From Bradyrhizobium sp. YR681 (GTDB lineage Bacteria; Pseudomonadota; Alphaproteobacteria; Rhizobiales; Xanthobacteraceae): a DNA stretch of 64,000 nt. Numbering within the stretch: position 1 is the stretch's first letter; every line of letters starts with the position of its first letter. This document shows positions 17,413-26,472 of this stretch, piece after piece. Both the position numbers and the translations under genes were made by a program. The notes beneath the pieces were generated by a model. The model was not told where the DNA came from and searched no databases. It saw only the letters and a program-made list of their open reading frames with translations. The stretch covers positions 37,191 through 101,190 of the forward strand of contig NZ_AKIY01000328.1 of assembly GCF_000282615.1 (NCBI RefSeq), read 5' to 3'.

Positions 17413-17934
17413 ATGCGCACGTTCATTGTCGGGGACGAGACCAAATTCAAGGCCGTCAGCGAGAAGCTGCTGCACGCCAATCTCAGTCAGGTTCGCAGCG
17501 AAGCCGCGCTGAAGGCGTTGCAGGAGGCCAATCCGCATGCCGACCTCAACAAGCTCACGCGCGGCACCGTTCTGTTCGTACCGGACACGCCGGGCTTCAA
17601 GGTCAGCACGACGAGTTCCGCCACCGAAGGCCCGCTCGCAGCGCTGCACGACCTCCTCGACGAGGCGCTGAACGCCGCGCTCAAGGAGACCTCGGCCGGC
17701 AACAGCGCGCGCCTTGCCGATCAGGACCAGACGGTGAAGGCCTTCGACGACGGCGCTGTGAAGAAGGCGATCAGCGATCCCACGATCGGCGGCCAGATCC
17801 GCGAGAGCGTCAACGCCGTCAGGAAGGGGTTTGAGGCCGATCGCGAGCTTGCCGCACGCGCGGAGAAGAATATCACCGATGTCGGCAAGGCCGCGATCGC
17901 AAAACTCAACGAGCTCGGCAAGAGCCTTGGATGA
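17413..17934 (+). CDS. LysM-like protein ending the eCIS operon
   Basis: A 173-aa protein. The first 60 residues form a LysM-like unit (FKAVSEKLL, AALKALQEANPHADLNKLTRGTVLFVPDTPGF). The rest is predicted helical and charged, with no further motif. The ATG is preceded by GGAG at about nine bases; a TTG just upstream is possible. It lies 17 bases after the beta-helix gene and only 10 bases before the convergent hutU stop. It may be a small structural or docking protein; function is not established. Confidence 0.7.
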   Translation: MRTFIVGDETKFKAVSEKLLHANLSQVRSEAALKALQEANPHADLNKLTRGTVLFVPDTPGFKVSTTSSATEGPLAALHDLLDEALNAALKETSAGNSARLADQDQTVKAFDDGAVKKAISDPTIGGQIRESVNAVRKGFEADRELAARAEKNITDVGKAAIAKLNELGKSLG

Positions 17935-17944
17935 CGCACCGCGA

Positions 17945-19612
17945 CTAGGCGAGGCTGGGTAGATCGAGCCCCTTGTCGCGGGCGCAGTCGATTGCGGTCT
18001 CGTAGCCCGCGTCCGCGTGGCGCATGACACCGCTGGCGGGATCATTCCACAGGACACGCTCGATCCGCTTTGCGGCCTCGGGCGTACCGTCGGCGACGAT
18101 CACCATGCCGGCGTGCTGGGAATAGCCGATGCCGACACCGCCGCCATGGTGCAGCGAGACCCAGGTCGCGCCGCTGGCGCAATTGAGCAGCGCGTTGAGC
18201 AGGGGCCAGTCGGACACCGCATCCGATCCGTCCTTCATCGCCTCGGTCTCGCGGTTGGGGCTTGCCACCGAGCCGCTGTCGAGATGATCGCGCCCGATCA
18301 CGATCGGCGCCTTCAACTCGCCGCTCGCCACCATCTCGTTGAAGGCTAGGCCGAGGCGATGGCGATCGCCGAGGCCGACCCAGCAAATTCGCGCCGGCAG
18401 GCCTTGGAACTTGATACGCTCCCTGGCCATGTCGAGCCAGTTGTGCAGATGCTTGTCGTCGGGCATCAGTTCCTTGACCTTGGCGTCGGTCTTGAAGATG
18501 TCGTCGGGATCGCCCGAGAGAGCGGCCCAGCGGAACGGTCCGACGCCGCGGCAGAACAGGGGGCGGATATAGGCTGGCACGAAGCCCGGGAAATCGAAGG
18601 CGTTCTTCAGGCCCATGTCCTGCGCCATCTGGCGGATGTTGTTGCCGTAGTCGAGGGTCGGGATGCCCTGCGCGTGGAAATCCAGCATGGCCTGGACGTG
18701 CTCGACCATCGAGGTTTTTGAAGCACGCTCGACCGCCTTCGGATCGGATGTGCGCTTGGCTTCCCAATCGGCGAGCGTCCAGCCCTTCGGCAAATAGCCG
18801 TTGATCGGATCATGCGCGCTGGTCTGGTCGGTGACGATGTCGGGCTTGACCCCGCGGCGTACCAGTTCCGGGAAAATCTCGGCGGCATTCCCGAGCAGGC
18901 CGACCGAGACCGCCTTCCTGGTCTTGGCCGCCTCCGCCATGATCGCCAGCGCTTCGTCGAGCGTCGCGGCCTGGCGATCGAGATAGCCGGTGCGCAACCG
19001 CATCTCGATGCGGCTCGGCTGGCATTCGACTGCGAGCATCGAGGCCCCTGCCATGGTCGCGGCCAGCGGCTGCGCGCCGCCCATGCCGCCGAGACCGGCG
19101 GTGAGGATCCATTTGCTCGCGAGGCTACCGCCATAATGGCGACGGCCGACCTCGACGAAAGTTTCGTACGTGCCCTGCACGATGCCCTGGCTGCCGATAT
19201 AGATCCAGGAGCCGGCCGTCATCTGGCCGTACATCATCAGGCCCTTCCGATCGAGCTCGTTGAAATGGTCGAGCGTCGCCCAGTGCGGCACGATGTTGGA
19301 GTTCGCGATCAAGACGCGCGGAGCCTCCGCATGGGTCCGGAAGACGCCGACCGGCTTGCCGGACTGGATCAGCAGCGTCTCATCGCCTTCGAGCTTGCGC
19401 AACGCGGCCGTGATCCGGTCAAAACTCTCCCAGTCGCGCGCGGCACGGCCGATGCCGCCATAGACCACGAGCTCGCTCGGGCGCTCGGCAACATCGGGAT
19501 CGAGGTTGTTCATCAGCATGCGCAAGGGGGCTTCCGTCAGCCAGCTCTTGGCGCTGATTTCGCTGCCGCGGGGGGCGCGGATGGTGCGGTCGTTGTCCAG
19601 TCGGCGGTTCAT
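17945..19612 (-). CDS. hutU: urocanate hydratase
   Basis: A 555-aa urocanate hydratase, which converts urocanate to imidazolonepropionate using tightly bound NAD+. The protein is full length for the family and shows the characteristic start (MNRRLDNDRTIRAPRG), GLGGMGGAQPLA near residue 175 for NAD binding, and the QTSAHDP and GSGxxW-type C-terminal regions. A GTG nine bases upstream is also in frame; I chose the ATG because the family starts there and an AAGGG lies in between. It is the last gene of hutI-hutH-hutU, 11 bases after hutH. Confidence 0.96.
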   Translation of the reverse strand: MNRRLDNDRTIRAPRGSEISAKSWLTEAPLRMLMNNLDPDVAERPSELVVYGGIGRAARDWESFDRITAALRKLEGDETLLIQSGKPVGVFRTHAEAPRVLIANSNIVPHWATLDHFNELDRKGLMMYGQMTAGSWIYIGSQGIVQGTYETFVEVGRRHYGGSLASKWILTAGLGGMGGAQPLAATMAGASMLAVECQPSRIEMRLRTGYLDRQAATLDEALAIMAEAAKTRKAVSVGLLGNAAEIFPELVRRGVKPDIVTDQTSAHDPINGYLPKGWTLADWEAKRTSDPKAVERASKTSMVEHVQAMLDFHAQGIPTLDYGNNIRQMAQDMGLKNAFDFPGFVPAYIRPLFCRGVGPFRWAALSGDPDDIFKTDAKVKELMPDDKHLHNWLDMARERIKFQGLPARICWVGLGDRHRLGLAFNEMVASGELKAPIVIGRDHLDSGSVASPNRETEAMKDGSDAVSDWPLLNALLNCASGATWVSLHHGGGVGIGYSQHAGMVIVADGTPEAAKRIERVLWNDPASGVMRHADAGYETAIDCARDKGLDLPSLA

Positions 19613-19623
19613 GCGGAACACCC

Positions 19624-21183
19624 TTAGTCGAGTCTCGGAAACGGATCGGATGGAAGCACGGAGATCGTCGCAGCCGGCAGCGCGCCGGTTTCGATCAGCG
19701 CGGCGGCCCTGGCGAGATCACCAGCCATGTAGCGGTCGGCGCCGAGTGCGGGCACCTGTTCGCGAAGCGCCGCGACGACGGCAACGAGCGGTGCACTCGT
19801 CGCATGCGGCGCGCGCAGCGTGATGCCCTGCGCGGCAACCAGCAGCTCGATGCCGAGAATGGCGGCGAGATTGTCGGCCATGTCAGACAAGCGCCGCGCG
19901 GCGTGCGCCGCCATCGAGACATGATCCTCCTGGTTGGCGCTGGTCGGCGTCGAGTCGATCGAGCAAGCCGCCGCGCGCTGCTTGTTCTCCGCATAGAGGG
20001 CAGCCGCCGTCACCTCGGCGATCATGAAGCCGGAATTGACGCCGGGATCGGGCGTCAGGAACGGCGGCAGGCCAAAGTTCAGCGCGGGATCGACAAGCGT
20101 CGCGATGCGACGTTCGCTGATCGCGCCGATCTCCGACAGCGCGAGCGCGATGGCGTCGGCCGCAAAGGCCACCGGCTCGGCGTGGAAATTTCCGCCGGAG
20201 ACGATCTCGCCGGTCTCGACCAGGACAAGCGGATTGTCGGTGACCGCATTGGCCTCGACGATCAGCGTGCGCGCGGCCTGCGTGATCAGGTCGAGGGCGG
20301 CGCCCGCGACCTGCGGCTGGCAACGCAGGCAATAGGGATCCTGCACGCGTTCGTCACCTTCGAGATGCGACAGGCGGATGTCGCTGCCGTCGAGCAGCGC
20401 GGTCAACGTCGCGGCCGCGGCGATCTGCCCGGCATGGCCGCGCAGCGCCTGGATTTCGGGGCGGAATGGTGCCGTCGACGCCATCGCCGCATCGACCGAC
20501 AGCGCGCCGGTGACGAGCGCGGCACGGGCCAGACGAAACGCACGCAGCACGCCGGAGATGGCATAGGCGGTCGAGAATTGCGTGCCGTTGATCAGCGCAA
20601 GCCCTTCCTTCGGGCCAAGCGTGAGCGGGGCAAGTCCGGCGGCAGCGAGCGCCTCGTCGCCGGAGACGATCTTGCCGTCAACGATCGCCTGCCCCTCGCC
20701 GATCATCACCGCCGTCATGTGCGCAAGTGGCGCGAGATCGCCGGAGGCGCCGACCGAGCCCTGCTGCGGCACCAGCGGGCAGACACCCCGCGCCAGCATG
20801 CCCTGCAACTGCTCGATGACCGCGCGGCGCACGCCGGAGGCCCCGCGCCCCAGCGAGATGATCTTGAGCGCCATCATCAGCCGGACGACCGGTTCAGGCG
20901 TGGCCGGACCGACGCCACAGCAATGCGAGACGATCAGATTGCGCTGGAGCAGCGCGGTCTGGTCGGGTGGAATGCGCTTGGAGGCCAGTTTTCCAAAGCC
21001 GGTATTGATACCGTAGATCGGCACAGCCGCATGCGCTGCCTTCGCAACGATCTCGGCCGCTGCCTCGACGCGCGGCCAGAACGAAGGATCGAGCACGACG
21101 GAGTGTCCTGCAAGCACGCGCGCGAGATCGTCGAAACTGACCGCGCCCGGCTTGACCACGATCGCTGTGTCCCGCTCCGTCAC
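19624..21183 (-). CDS. hutH: histidine ammonia-lyase
   Basis: A 519-aa histidine ammonia-lyase, which deaminates L-histidine to urocanate. The MIO prosthetic-group triad Ala-Ser-Gly lies at residues 146-148 within GSVGASGDLAPLAH, and YGINTGFGKLA near residue 57 carries the active-site Tyr. I chose a GTG that overlaps the hutI stop (GTGA), five bases after GGAGG; another GTG 12 bases upstream is in frame. It is translationally coupled to hutI. Confidence 0.96.
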   Translation of the reverse strand: MTERDTAIVVKPGAVSFDDLARVLAGHSVVLDPSFWPRVEAAAEIVAKAAHAAVPIYGINTGFGKLASKRIPPDQTALLQRNLIVSHCCGVGPATPEPVVRLMMALKIISLGRGASGVRRAVIEQLQGMLARGVCPLVPQQGSVGASGDLAPLAHMTAVMIGEGQAIVDGKIVSGDEALAAAGLAPLTLGPKEGLALINGTQFSTAYAISGVLRAFRLARAALVTGALSVDAAMASTAPFRPEIQALRGHAGQIAAAATLTALLDGSDIRLSHLEGDERVQDPYCLRCQPQVAGAALDLITQAARTLIVEANAVTDNPLVLVETGEIVSGGNFHAEPVAFAADAIALALSEIGAISERRIATLVDPALNFGLPPFLTPDPGVNSGFMIAEVTAAALYAENKQRAAACSIDSTPTSANQEDHVSMAAHAARRLSDMADNLAAILGIELLVAAQGITLRAPHATSAPLVAVVAALREQVPALGADRYMAGDLARAAALIETGALPAATISVLPSDPFPRLD

Positions 21184-22394
21184 TGCCCCCTCCACACGCG
21201 CCGGTGCAGCGGATTGAAGCCGATGCGGTAGACGAGCTCAGCGGGCCGCTCGATATCCCAAATCGCGAGGTCGCACCATTTGCCGGGCTCCAACGTGCCG
21301 GTCTCCCGGAGCACACCGAGCGCGCGCGCGCCTTCACGGGTGATACCCGCGAGGCATTCGGCCACCGTCATCCGGAACAATGTCGCCCCCATGTTCATCG
21401 CGAGGAGCAGCGAGGTCAGCGGCGAGCTGCCGGGATTGCAATCGGTCGCAAGCGCCATGTGAACGCCATGCTTGCGGAACGCCTCGACCGGCGGCTTCTG
21501 CGTCTCGCGGATGAAGTAGAAGGCACCGGGCAACAGCACCGCCACCGTTCCAGCCTTCGCCATTGCCGCGGCGCCGGCCTCATCCGTATGCTCCAGATGA
21601 TCGGCCGAGAGCGCGGAGAATTTCGCAGCGAGCGCCGCACCGCCGAGATTCGACAGCTGATCGGCGTGGAGCTTGACCGGCAAGCCAAGCCCCCTCGCCG
21701 TCTCGAACACGCGCGCAGTCTGTTCACCGGAAAACGCAATACCTTCCATGAAGGCGTCGACGGCATCGGCAAGGCCGGCCTTTGCAATCGCGGGCAGCAT
21801 CTCCTTGCAGACGAGATCGATGTAGCGATCCTTGTCGCCGCCAGCTTCCACGGGCAACGCATGGGCGCCAAGGAACGACGTGCGGATCGCAACCGGCCGC
21901 TGACCGCCGAGGCTGCGCGCAGCCGCGAGCTGGCGCATCTCGGTCTCGGTGTCGAGGCCGTAGCCGGACTTGATCTCGACCGTGGTCGCGCCCTCGCCGA
22001 TCAGCGCATCGAGCCGCGGCAGCGCGCTTGCGACGAGCTCGGCTTCGCTCGCCTTGCGCGTCGCGGTCACCGTCGAGACGATGCCGCCGCCGGCACGCGC
22101 GATCTCCTCGTAGCTCGCGCCCTTCAGGCGCAGCTCGAATTCATGCGCGCGGTTGCCGCCATAGACGAGATGGGTGTGACAATCGACGAGCCCCGGCGTG
22201 ATCCAGCGCCCCTCGCAATCGATCCGCTTGATCGCGTCGGCATCAATGGGAAAATCCGCCTCCGCGCCGGCATAGACGATGTGGCCGCCGCGGATGGCGA
22301 TCACGCCATGCTCGATCTCGCTGAGATCGGGACGGTCGGCCCGCATCGTGGCGAGCCGGGCATTGTGCCAGATCCGGTCGAAGCGCTCTGCCAT
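21180..22394 (-). CDS. hutI: imidazolonepropionase
   Basis: A 404-aa imidazolonepropionase of the amidohydrolase superfamily, which opens imidazolonepropionate to N-formimidoyl-L-glutamate. The metal-binding VDCHTHLVYGG is near residue 70, and the YGLDTETEMRQL, HADQLSN and ATDCNPGSSP motifs follow in family order. The ATG is preceded by AAGGGG; a longer frame with 20 more residues lacks family similarity. First gene of the minus-strand hut operon, reading away from the operator between it and hutF. Confidence 0.96.
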   Translation of the reverse strand: MAERFDRIWHNARLATMRADRPDLSEIEHGVIAIRGGHIVYAGAEADFPIDADAIKRIDCEGRWITPGLVDCHTHLVYGGNRAHEFELRLKGASYEEIARAGGGIVSTVTATRKASEAELVASALPRLDALIGEGATTVEIKSGYGLDTETEMRQLAAARSLGGQRPVAIRTSFLGAHALPVEAGGDKDRYIDLVCKEMLPAIAKAGLADAVDAFMEGIAFSGEQTARVFETARGLGLPVKLHADQLSNLGGAALAAKFSALSADHLEHTDEAGAAAMAKAGTVAVLLPGAFYFIRETQKPPVEAFRKHGVHMALATDCNPGSSPLTSLLLAMNMGATLFRMTVAECLAGITREGARALGVLRETGTLEPGKWCDLAIWDIERPAELVYRIGFNPLHRRVWRGQ

Positions 22395-22438
22395 GCAACG
22401 GCCCCTTCGCGAAGTCCCTGCGCCCTGGGATGCTTGAC

Positions 22439-22458
22439 TTATATGTCTAGACATATAA
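22439..22458. promoter_or_regulatory. HutC operator in divergent hut promoter
   Basis: A perfect 20-bp palindrome (core ATATGTCTAGACATAT) lies between the divergent hutI and hutF genes and 45 bases from either start. HutC repressors of the GntR family bind such dyads, and a hutC gene is part of the plus-strand operon. A TTGACT at 22434-22439 and a TATAAT at 22454-22459 overlap it, though their 14-base spacing is short. Binding would block both directions; urocanate is the known HutC inducer. Operator function is inferred. Confidence 0.75.
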
Positions 22459-22492
22459 TCGTACGGCGGTTCTGTCCAGCCGGCGTGTAAAC

Positions 22493-23851
22493 ATGACCCG
22501 ACTGCATTTCGCCTCCGCGCTCCTGCCCTCGGGCTGGGCCAATGACGTGCAGGTGGTGATCACCGCCGGCGCGATCGCGGAGGTGACGCCGGGCGTGGCG
22601 CCGGCTGCTGGCGACGAACGCCACACCATCGCGCTGCCGGGACTTGCGAGCCTGCACAGCCACGCGTTTCAGCGCGGCATGGCGGGACTTGCGGAGCTCC
22701 GCGGCGATTCCACCGACACCTTCTGGACCTGGCGCGAGACGATGTATCGCTTCGCCCTGGCGATGACGCCGGACGACGTTACCGCAGTCGCGACACAACT
22801 TTATGTCGAGATGCTGGAGCAGGGTTTTACCCGCGTCGGCGAGTTCCACTATCTGCATCACGATCGCGACGGCTCGCACTATTCCGATATCGGCGAGATG
22901 GCCGCGCGCATCGCGCAGGCTGCCGAAGCGTCGGGCATTGCGCTGACGCTGCTGCCGAGTTTTTATGCGCATGGCTCTTTTGGAGGCGCGGCACCACATG
23001 GCGGCCAACGCCGCTTCATCTGCTCGGTCGATCAGTTCGCCGCGCTGATGGCTGCCTCGCGCAAGGCCATCGCAAGATTGCCAGGCGCCAATATCGGGAT
23101 CGCCCCGCACAGTCTGCGCGCGGTGACACCGGACGAGCTTGCTGAGATCATTCCGCTCGCTGAAGGCGGACCTGTGCACATCCATGCGGCTGAGCAGGTC
23201 AGGGAAGTCGAGGATTGCCTGGCCTGGTCGGAACGACGCCCGGTGCAGTGGTTACTCGAGCACGTGCCTCTCGATCGGCGCTGGTGCCTCATCCACGCGA
23301 CCCACATGACCGACGAGGAAGTCACCGCATTCGCGAAAACCGCTGCGGTAGCGGGTCTTTGCCCCATCACGGAAGCCAGCCTCGGCGACGGCATCTTCCC
23401 GGCGCGTGAATTTCTCGCCGCAGGCGGCAAGTTCGGTGTCGGCACCGATTCCAACGTGCTGGTCGGTGTCGCCGACGAGCTGCGCCAGCTCGAATACGGC
23501 CAGCGGCTGAAGCATCGCCAACGGAATGTACTCTCCAGCGGCGCAGGTCGCTCCACCGGGCGCACCCTGTTCGACCATGCGCTCGCCGGCGGCGCGCAAG
23601 CAATGGCGCAAACGACGGTAGGCCTCACCCCGGGAGCGCGCGCCGACATCGTGACGCTGGACAGCGCCCATCCGTCGCTCGTCGGTCGTCGGGGCGATGC
23701 AGCCATCGATGGCTGGATTTTTGCGGCGGGCAACGGCGCAATCGATTGTGTCTGGGCCGGCGGCCACAAGGTCGTCGAAACCGGGCGGCATCGGATGCGC
23801 CAGATCGCGCGCGAGCGCTTCAACGCGTCCGTTCTGAGGCTCGTCACATGA
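22493..23851 (+). CDS. hutF: formimidoylglutamate deiminase
   Basis: A 452-aa formimidoylglutamate deiminase of the amidohydrolase superfamily, which releases ammonia from N-formimidoylglutamate to give N-formylglutamate. Key motifs: SLHSHAFQRGMAG near residue 56 (metal site), VGEFHYLHH near 118, HIHAAEQ near 228, LIHATHM near 265 and GTDSNV near 318. Its presence shows the two-step route via N-formylglutamate, which needs HutG as the last enzyme; none is seen here. The stop overlaps hutC (ATGA). Confidence 0.95.
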   Translation: MTRLHFASALLPSGWANDVQVVITAGAIAEVTPGVAPAAGDERHTIALPGLASLHSHAFQRGMAGLAELRGDSTDTFWTWRETMYRFALAMTPDDVTAVATQLYVEMLEQGFTRVGEFHYLHHDRDGSHYSDIGEMAARIAQAAEASGIALTLLPSFYAHGSFGGAAPHGGQRRFICSVDQFAALMAASRKAIARLPGANIGIAPHSLRAVTPDELAEIIPLAEGGPVHIHAAEQVREVEDCLAWSERRPVQWLLEHVPLDRRWCLIHATHMTDEEVTAFAKTAAVAGLCPITEASLGDGIFPAREFLAAGGKFGVGTDSNVLVGVADELRQLEYGQRLKHRQRNVLSSGAGRSTGRTLFDHALAGGAQAMAQTTVGLTPGARADIVTLDSAHPSLVGRRGDAAIDGWIFAAGNGAIDCVWAGGHKVVETGRHRMRQIARERFNASVLRLVT

Positions 23852-24576
23852 GCCTCTCCACCGACAGCCCCGACCAGCCGACGCTCTACAAACGTATCCG
23901 CGCCGATATCGAGAAGCGCATCCTGACCGGCGAGTGGCCGCCCGGGCATCGTATTCCCTTCGAGCATGAACTGGTGACGCGTTACGGCTGCTCGCGCATG
24001 ACAGTGAACAAGGCGCTATCAGAGCTCGCGCAGGCCGATCTGATCGAGCGGCGGCGGCGCGCCGGCTCATTCGTGCGCCGGCCGCAGCATCAGTCGGCGG
24101 TACTGAAAATCGCAGACATGCGCGCCGAGATCACCGGACTTGGCCGCGCTTACGGCTATGAGCTGATCGGTCGCAAGTTGCGCACGGCGACCACGGTCGA
24201 CCGCGACCGTCTCGGCGTCAAGAAGGCTGGCAAGGTCATCGCGATCACCTGCCGTCACAGCGCCGACAAGGTGCCGTTTGCCGTCGAGGACAGGCTGATC
24301 GATCTTGCGTCCGTGCCGGATGCGGCGACCGCGGATTTCTCGCGCGAACCACCCGGCTCATGGCTGCTTCACCATGTCCCATGGACGGAGGCCGAGCATA
24401 CGATCAGTGCCATCGTCGCGGATGATCGCACGGCTGAAGCGCTCGACATCGCCATCGGCGCGCCCTGCCTCGTGATCGACCGCTATACCTGGCGCAGCGC
24501 GCGCACCATCACCGCCGTGCGGCTGCTTTATCCCGGTGACTCTCACCGCCTTGTCGCCCGATTCAAGGGAGGCTGA
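23848..24576 (+). CDS. hutC: histidine utilisation repressor, GntR/HutC family
   Basis: A 242-aa regulator with an N-terminal GntR winged helix (LYKRIRADIEKRILTGEWPPGHRIPFEHEL, then CSRMTVNKALSELAQADLIERRRRAGSFV, residues 11-72) and a C-terminal UTRA ligand domain. In the family, HutC represses hut genes and is released by urocanate. It overlaps hutF by four bases, so it is co-expressed with the pathway and would repress itself through the palindrome upstream of hutF. Confidence 0.93.
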   Translation: MSLSTDSPDQPTLYKRIRADIEKRILTGEWPPGHRIPFEHELVTRYGCSRMTVNKALSELAQADLIERRRRAGSFVRRPQHQSAVLKIADMRAEITGLGRAYGYELIGRKLRTATTVDRDRLGVKKAGKVIAITCRHSADKVPFAVEDRLIDLASVPDAATADFSREPPGSWLLHHVPWTEAEHTISAIVADDRTAEALDIAIGAPCLVIDRYTWRSARTITAVRLLYPGDSHRLVARFKGG

Positions 24577-24616
24577 GAGAAGGATGTCGGCACAAATCGT
24601 GCAACGCTTCGGGCAA

Positions 24617-24632
24617 CGGTCCGTACGGACCG
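24617..24632. promoter_or_regulatory. 16-bp perfect palindrome upstream of ABC transporter
   Basis: CGGTCCGTACGGACCG is a perfect 16-bp inverted repeat in the 106-base gap between hutC and the ABC binding-protein gene, 51 bases before that start. It differs from the hut palindrome, so it could be an operator for another regulator or a weak RNA hairpin. No T-run follows, which argues against a terminator. Confidence 0.45.
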
Positions 24633-24682
24633 ACAGGGATCAACAGGACGTCAATCCATCGATCGGCAAGAGGACGACAATC

Positions 24683-25627
24683 ATGCGTAGTTCAAAAGTT
24701 TTCGCGACAATCATTGTTCTTGCGGCCTCCACTCCCGTGCTCGCCGACGACGTCAAGGTCGGCGTCGGCATCTCCGGCTGGACCGGCTTCGCGCCGCTGA
24801 CGCTGGCGAAGGAGGCCGGCATCTTCAAGAAGAACGGGCTCGACGTGACGATCAGGAAGATCCCGCAGAAGGACCGCCACCTCGCGATCGCCTCCGGCGA
24901 CATCCAGTGCGCCGCGACCACGGTCGAGACCTGGATCTCCTGGAACGCCAATGGCGTCGCGACCAAGCAGATCTTCCAGCTCGACAAGAGCTATGGTGCC
25001 GACGGCATGGCCGTGCGCAACGACGTCGCCGCGATCAAGGACCTGAAGGGCAAGACCGTCGCGGCCTCCGCGCCCGGCACCTCGCCCTATTTCGCGCTGG
25101 CCTGGATGCTCAAGAAGAACGGCCTCACGACGAAGGACGTCACCATCGTGAATCTCGAGCCGGCCGCGGCTGCGCAGGCTTTCGTCTCCGGCCAGAACGA
25201 CGCCGCGATGACCTATGAGCCGTATCTGTCGACCGTGCGCGCCGCCCCCGACAAGGGCAAGATCATCGCGACGACGCTGGACTACCCGATCGTGATGGAC
25301 ACCTTCGGCTGCACGCCGAAATTCCTGAGCGAGAATCCGAAGGCAGCCCAGGCGCTCGCCAATAGCTATTTCGAGGCGCTCGACATGATCGCCAAGGACC
25401 AGGCCAAGGCCTATGAGATCATGGGCGCGGACGTGAAGCAGACCGGCGAGGCGTTCGGCAACTCGGCAAAATATCTGCGCTGGCAGGACAAGGCCGCGAA
25501 CCAGAAGTTCTTTGCCGGCGACTTCCTGACCTTCAACAAGGAGGCCGCCGAGCTCCTGCTCGAGATCGGCATCATCAAGGCCGCGCCGAAGGTCGAGGAC
25601 CTCTTCGACGCCAGCTACATCAAGTAA
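24683..25627 (+). CDS. ABC transporter substrate-binding protein, NMT1/SsuA-like
   Basis: A 314-aa periplasmic binding protein. Residues 1-21 form a signal peptide (MRSSKV, hydrophobic core, ending VLA before DDVKVG). The mature part has the type II fold markers of the NMT1/SsuA group: GWTGFAPLTLAKEAGIFKKNGLDV, then an AASAPGTSPYFALAWML segment and GQNDAAMTYEPYLS. Such proteins bind sulfonates, nitrate, pyrimidine precursors or related small molecules. The start was set by AGAGGA eight bases upstream and the signal peptide; the frame extends further but lacks support. Genes for permease and ATPase follow. Confidence 0.88.
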   Translation: MRSSKVFATIIVLAASTPVLADDVKVGVGISGWTGFAPLTLAKEAGIFKKNGLDVTIRKIPQKDRHLAIASGDIQCAATTVETWISWNANGVATKQIFQLDKSYGADGMAVRNDVAAIKDLKGKTVAASAPGTSPYFALAWMLKKNGLTTKDVTIVNLEPAAAAQAFVSGQNDAAMTYEPYLSTVRAAPDKGKIIATTLDYPIVMDTFGCTPKFLSENPKAAQALANSYFEALDMIAKDQAKAYEIMGADVKQTGEAFGNSAKYLRWQDKAANQKFFAGDFLTFNKEAAELLLEIGIIKAAPKVEDLFDASYIK

Positions 25628-25698
25628 ATTCCTCAGGAGCTGCCGGTTCCGTCTCGCGGCGGGGCCGGCAAGTTCATACACCCCCGGATAAATCGTTG

Positions 25699-26472
25699 AT
25701 GCGTCCTCTGGATCCCGTGACATCGAGGCAGCGCGTGGCTTACGGCCTTGCGTTCTTCGTGGTTTTCGTTGCCCTGTGGTCTTGGGCGACCTTCGGCGGC
25801 CATGTGTCGAAAGTGTTCCTCGCCAATCCGCTGACGATGGTGCAGGAGGGCTACGACTTGCTGGCCAAGCAAGGGTTTATCTACGACATCGGCATGACGA
25901 TCTGGCGTGTCGTCGGTGGCTTCGTCCTCGCCGCGATCATCGCGGTCCCACTCGGCTTGCTGATGGGCGCCTACAAGCCGGTCGAGGCTTTCCTCGAACC
26001 TTTCGTCTCCTTTGCGCGCTATCTGCCCGCCTCCGCCTTCATTCCACTGCTGATTCTCTGGGCCGGCATCGGCGAATTGCAGAAGCTGCTGGTCATCTTC
26101 ATCGGCTCGGTGTTCCAGATCATCCTGATGATCGCCGTGACCGTCGGCGCGACGCGGCGCGATCTGGTGGAAGCGGCTTATACGCTGGGGGCCAGCGACC
26201 GCGGCATCATCCGCCGCGTCCTGCTGCCTTCGTCCGCCCCCGAGATCGCCGAAATCATGCGGTTGGTGCTGGGTTGGGCCTGGACCTACGTCATCGTCGC
26301 CGAGCTGATCGGCTCGTCCTCGGGCATCGGTCACATGATAACCGACAGCCAGGCGCTGCTCAACACCGGCCAGATCATCTTCGGCATTATCATCATCGGG
26401 CTGATTGGCCTCGTCTCCGACTTCCTGTTCAAGGCGTTCAATGCCTGGCTGTTTCCGTGGAAGCTCGCATGA
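25699..26472 (+). CDS. ABC transporter permease, SsuC/TauC type
   Basis: A 257-aa inner-membrane permease with about six hydrophobic segments and the cytoplasmic EAA loop (EAAYTLGASDRGIIRRVLLP) near residue 156 that contacts the ATPase. ATG is chosen over the adjacent upstream TTG. The stop overlaps the ATPase ATG by four bases, so permease and ATPase are coupled. Confidence 0.92.
   Translation: MRPLDPVTSRQRVAYGLAFFVVFVALWSWATFGGHVSKVFLANPLTMVQEGYDLLAKQGFIYDIGMTIWRVVGGFVLAAIIAVPLGLLMGAYKPVEAFLEPFVSFARYLPASAFIPLLILWAGIGELQKLLVIFIGSVFQIILMIAVTVGATRRDLVEAAYTLGASDRGIIRRVLLPSSAPEIAEIMRLVLGWAWTYVIVAELIGSSSGIGHMITDSQALLNTGQIIFGIIIIGLIGLVSDFLFKAFNAWLFPWKLA

Noticed and set aside
2..17934. Type VI secretion system or prophage
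   Set aside because: No TssJLM membrane complex, capsid, terminase, integrase or lysis genes; the DUF4157, AAA+ ATPase and DUF6519 genes indicate an eCIS.
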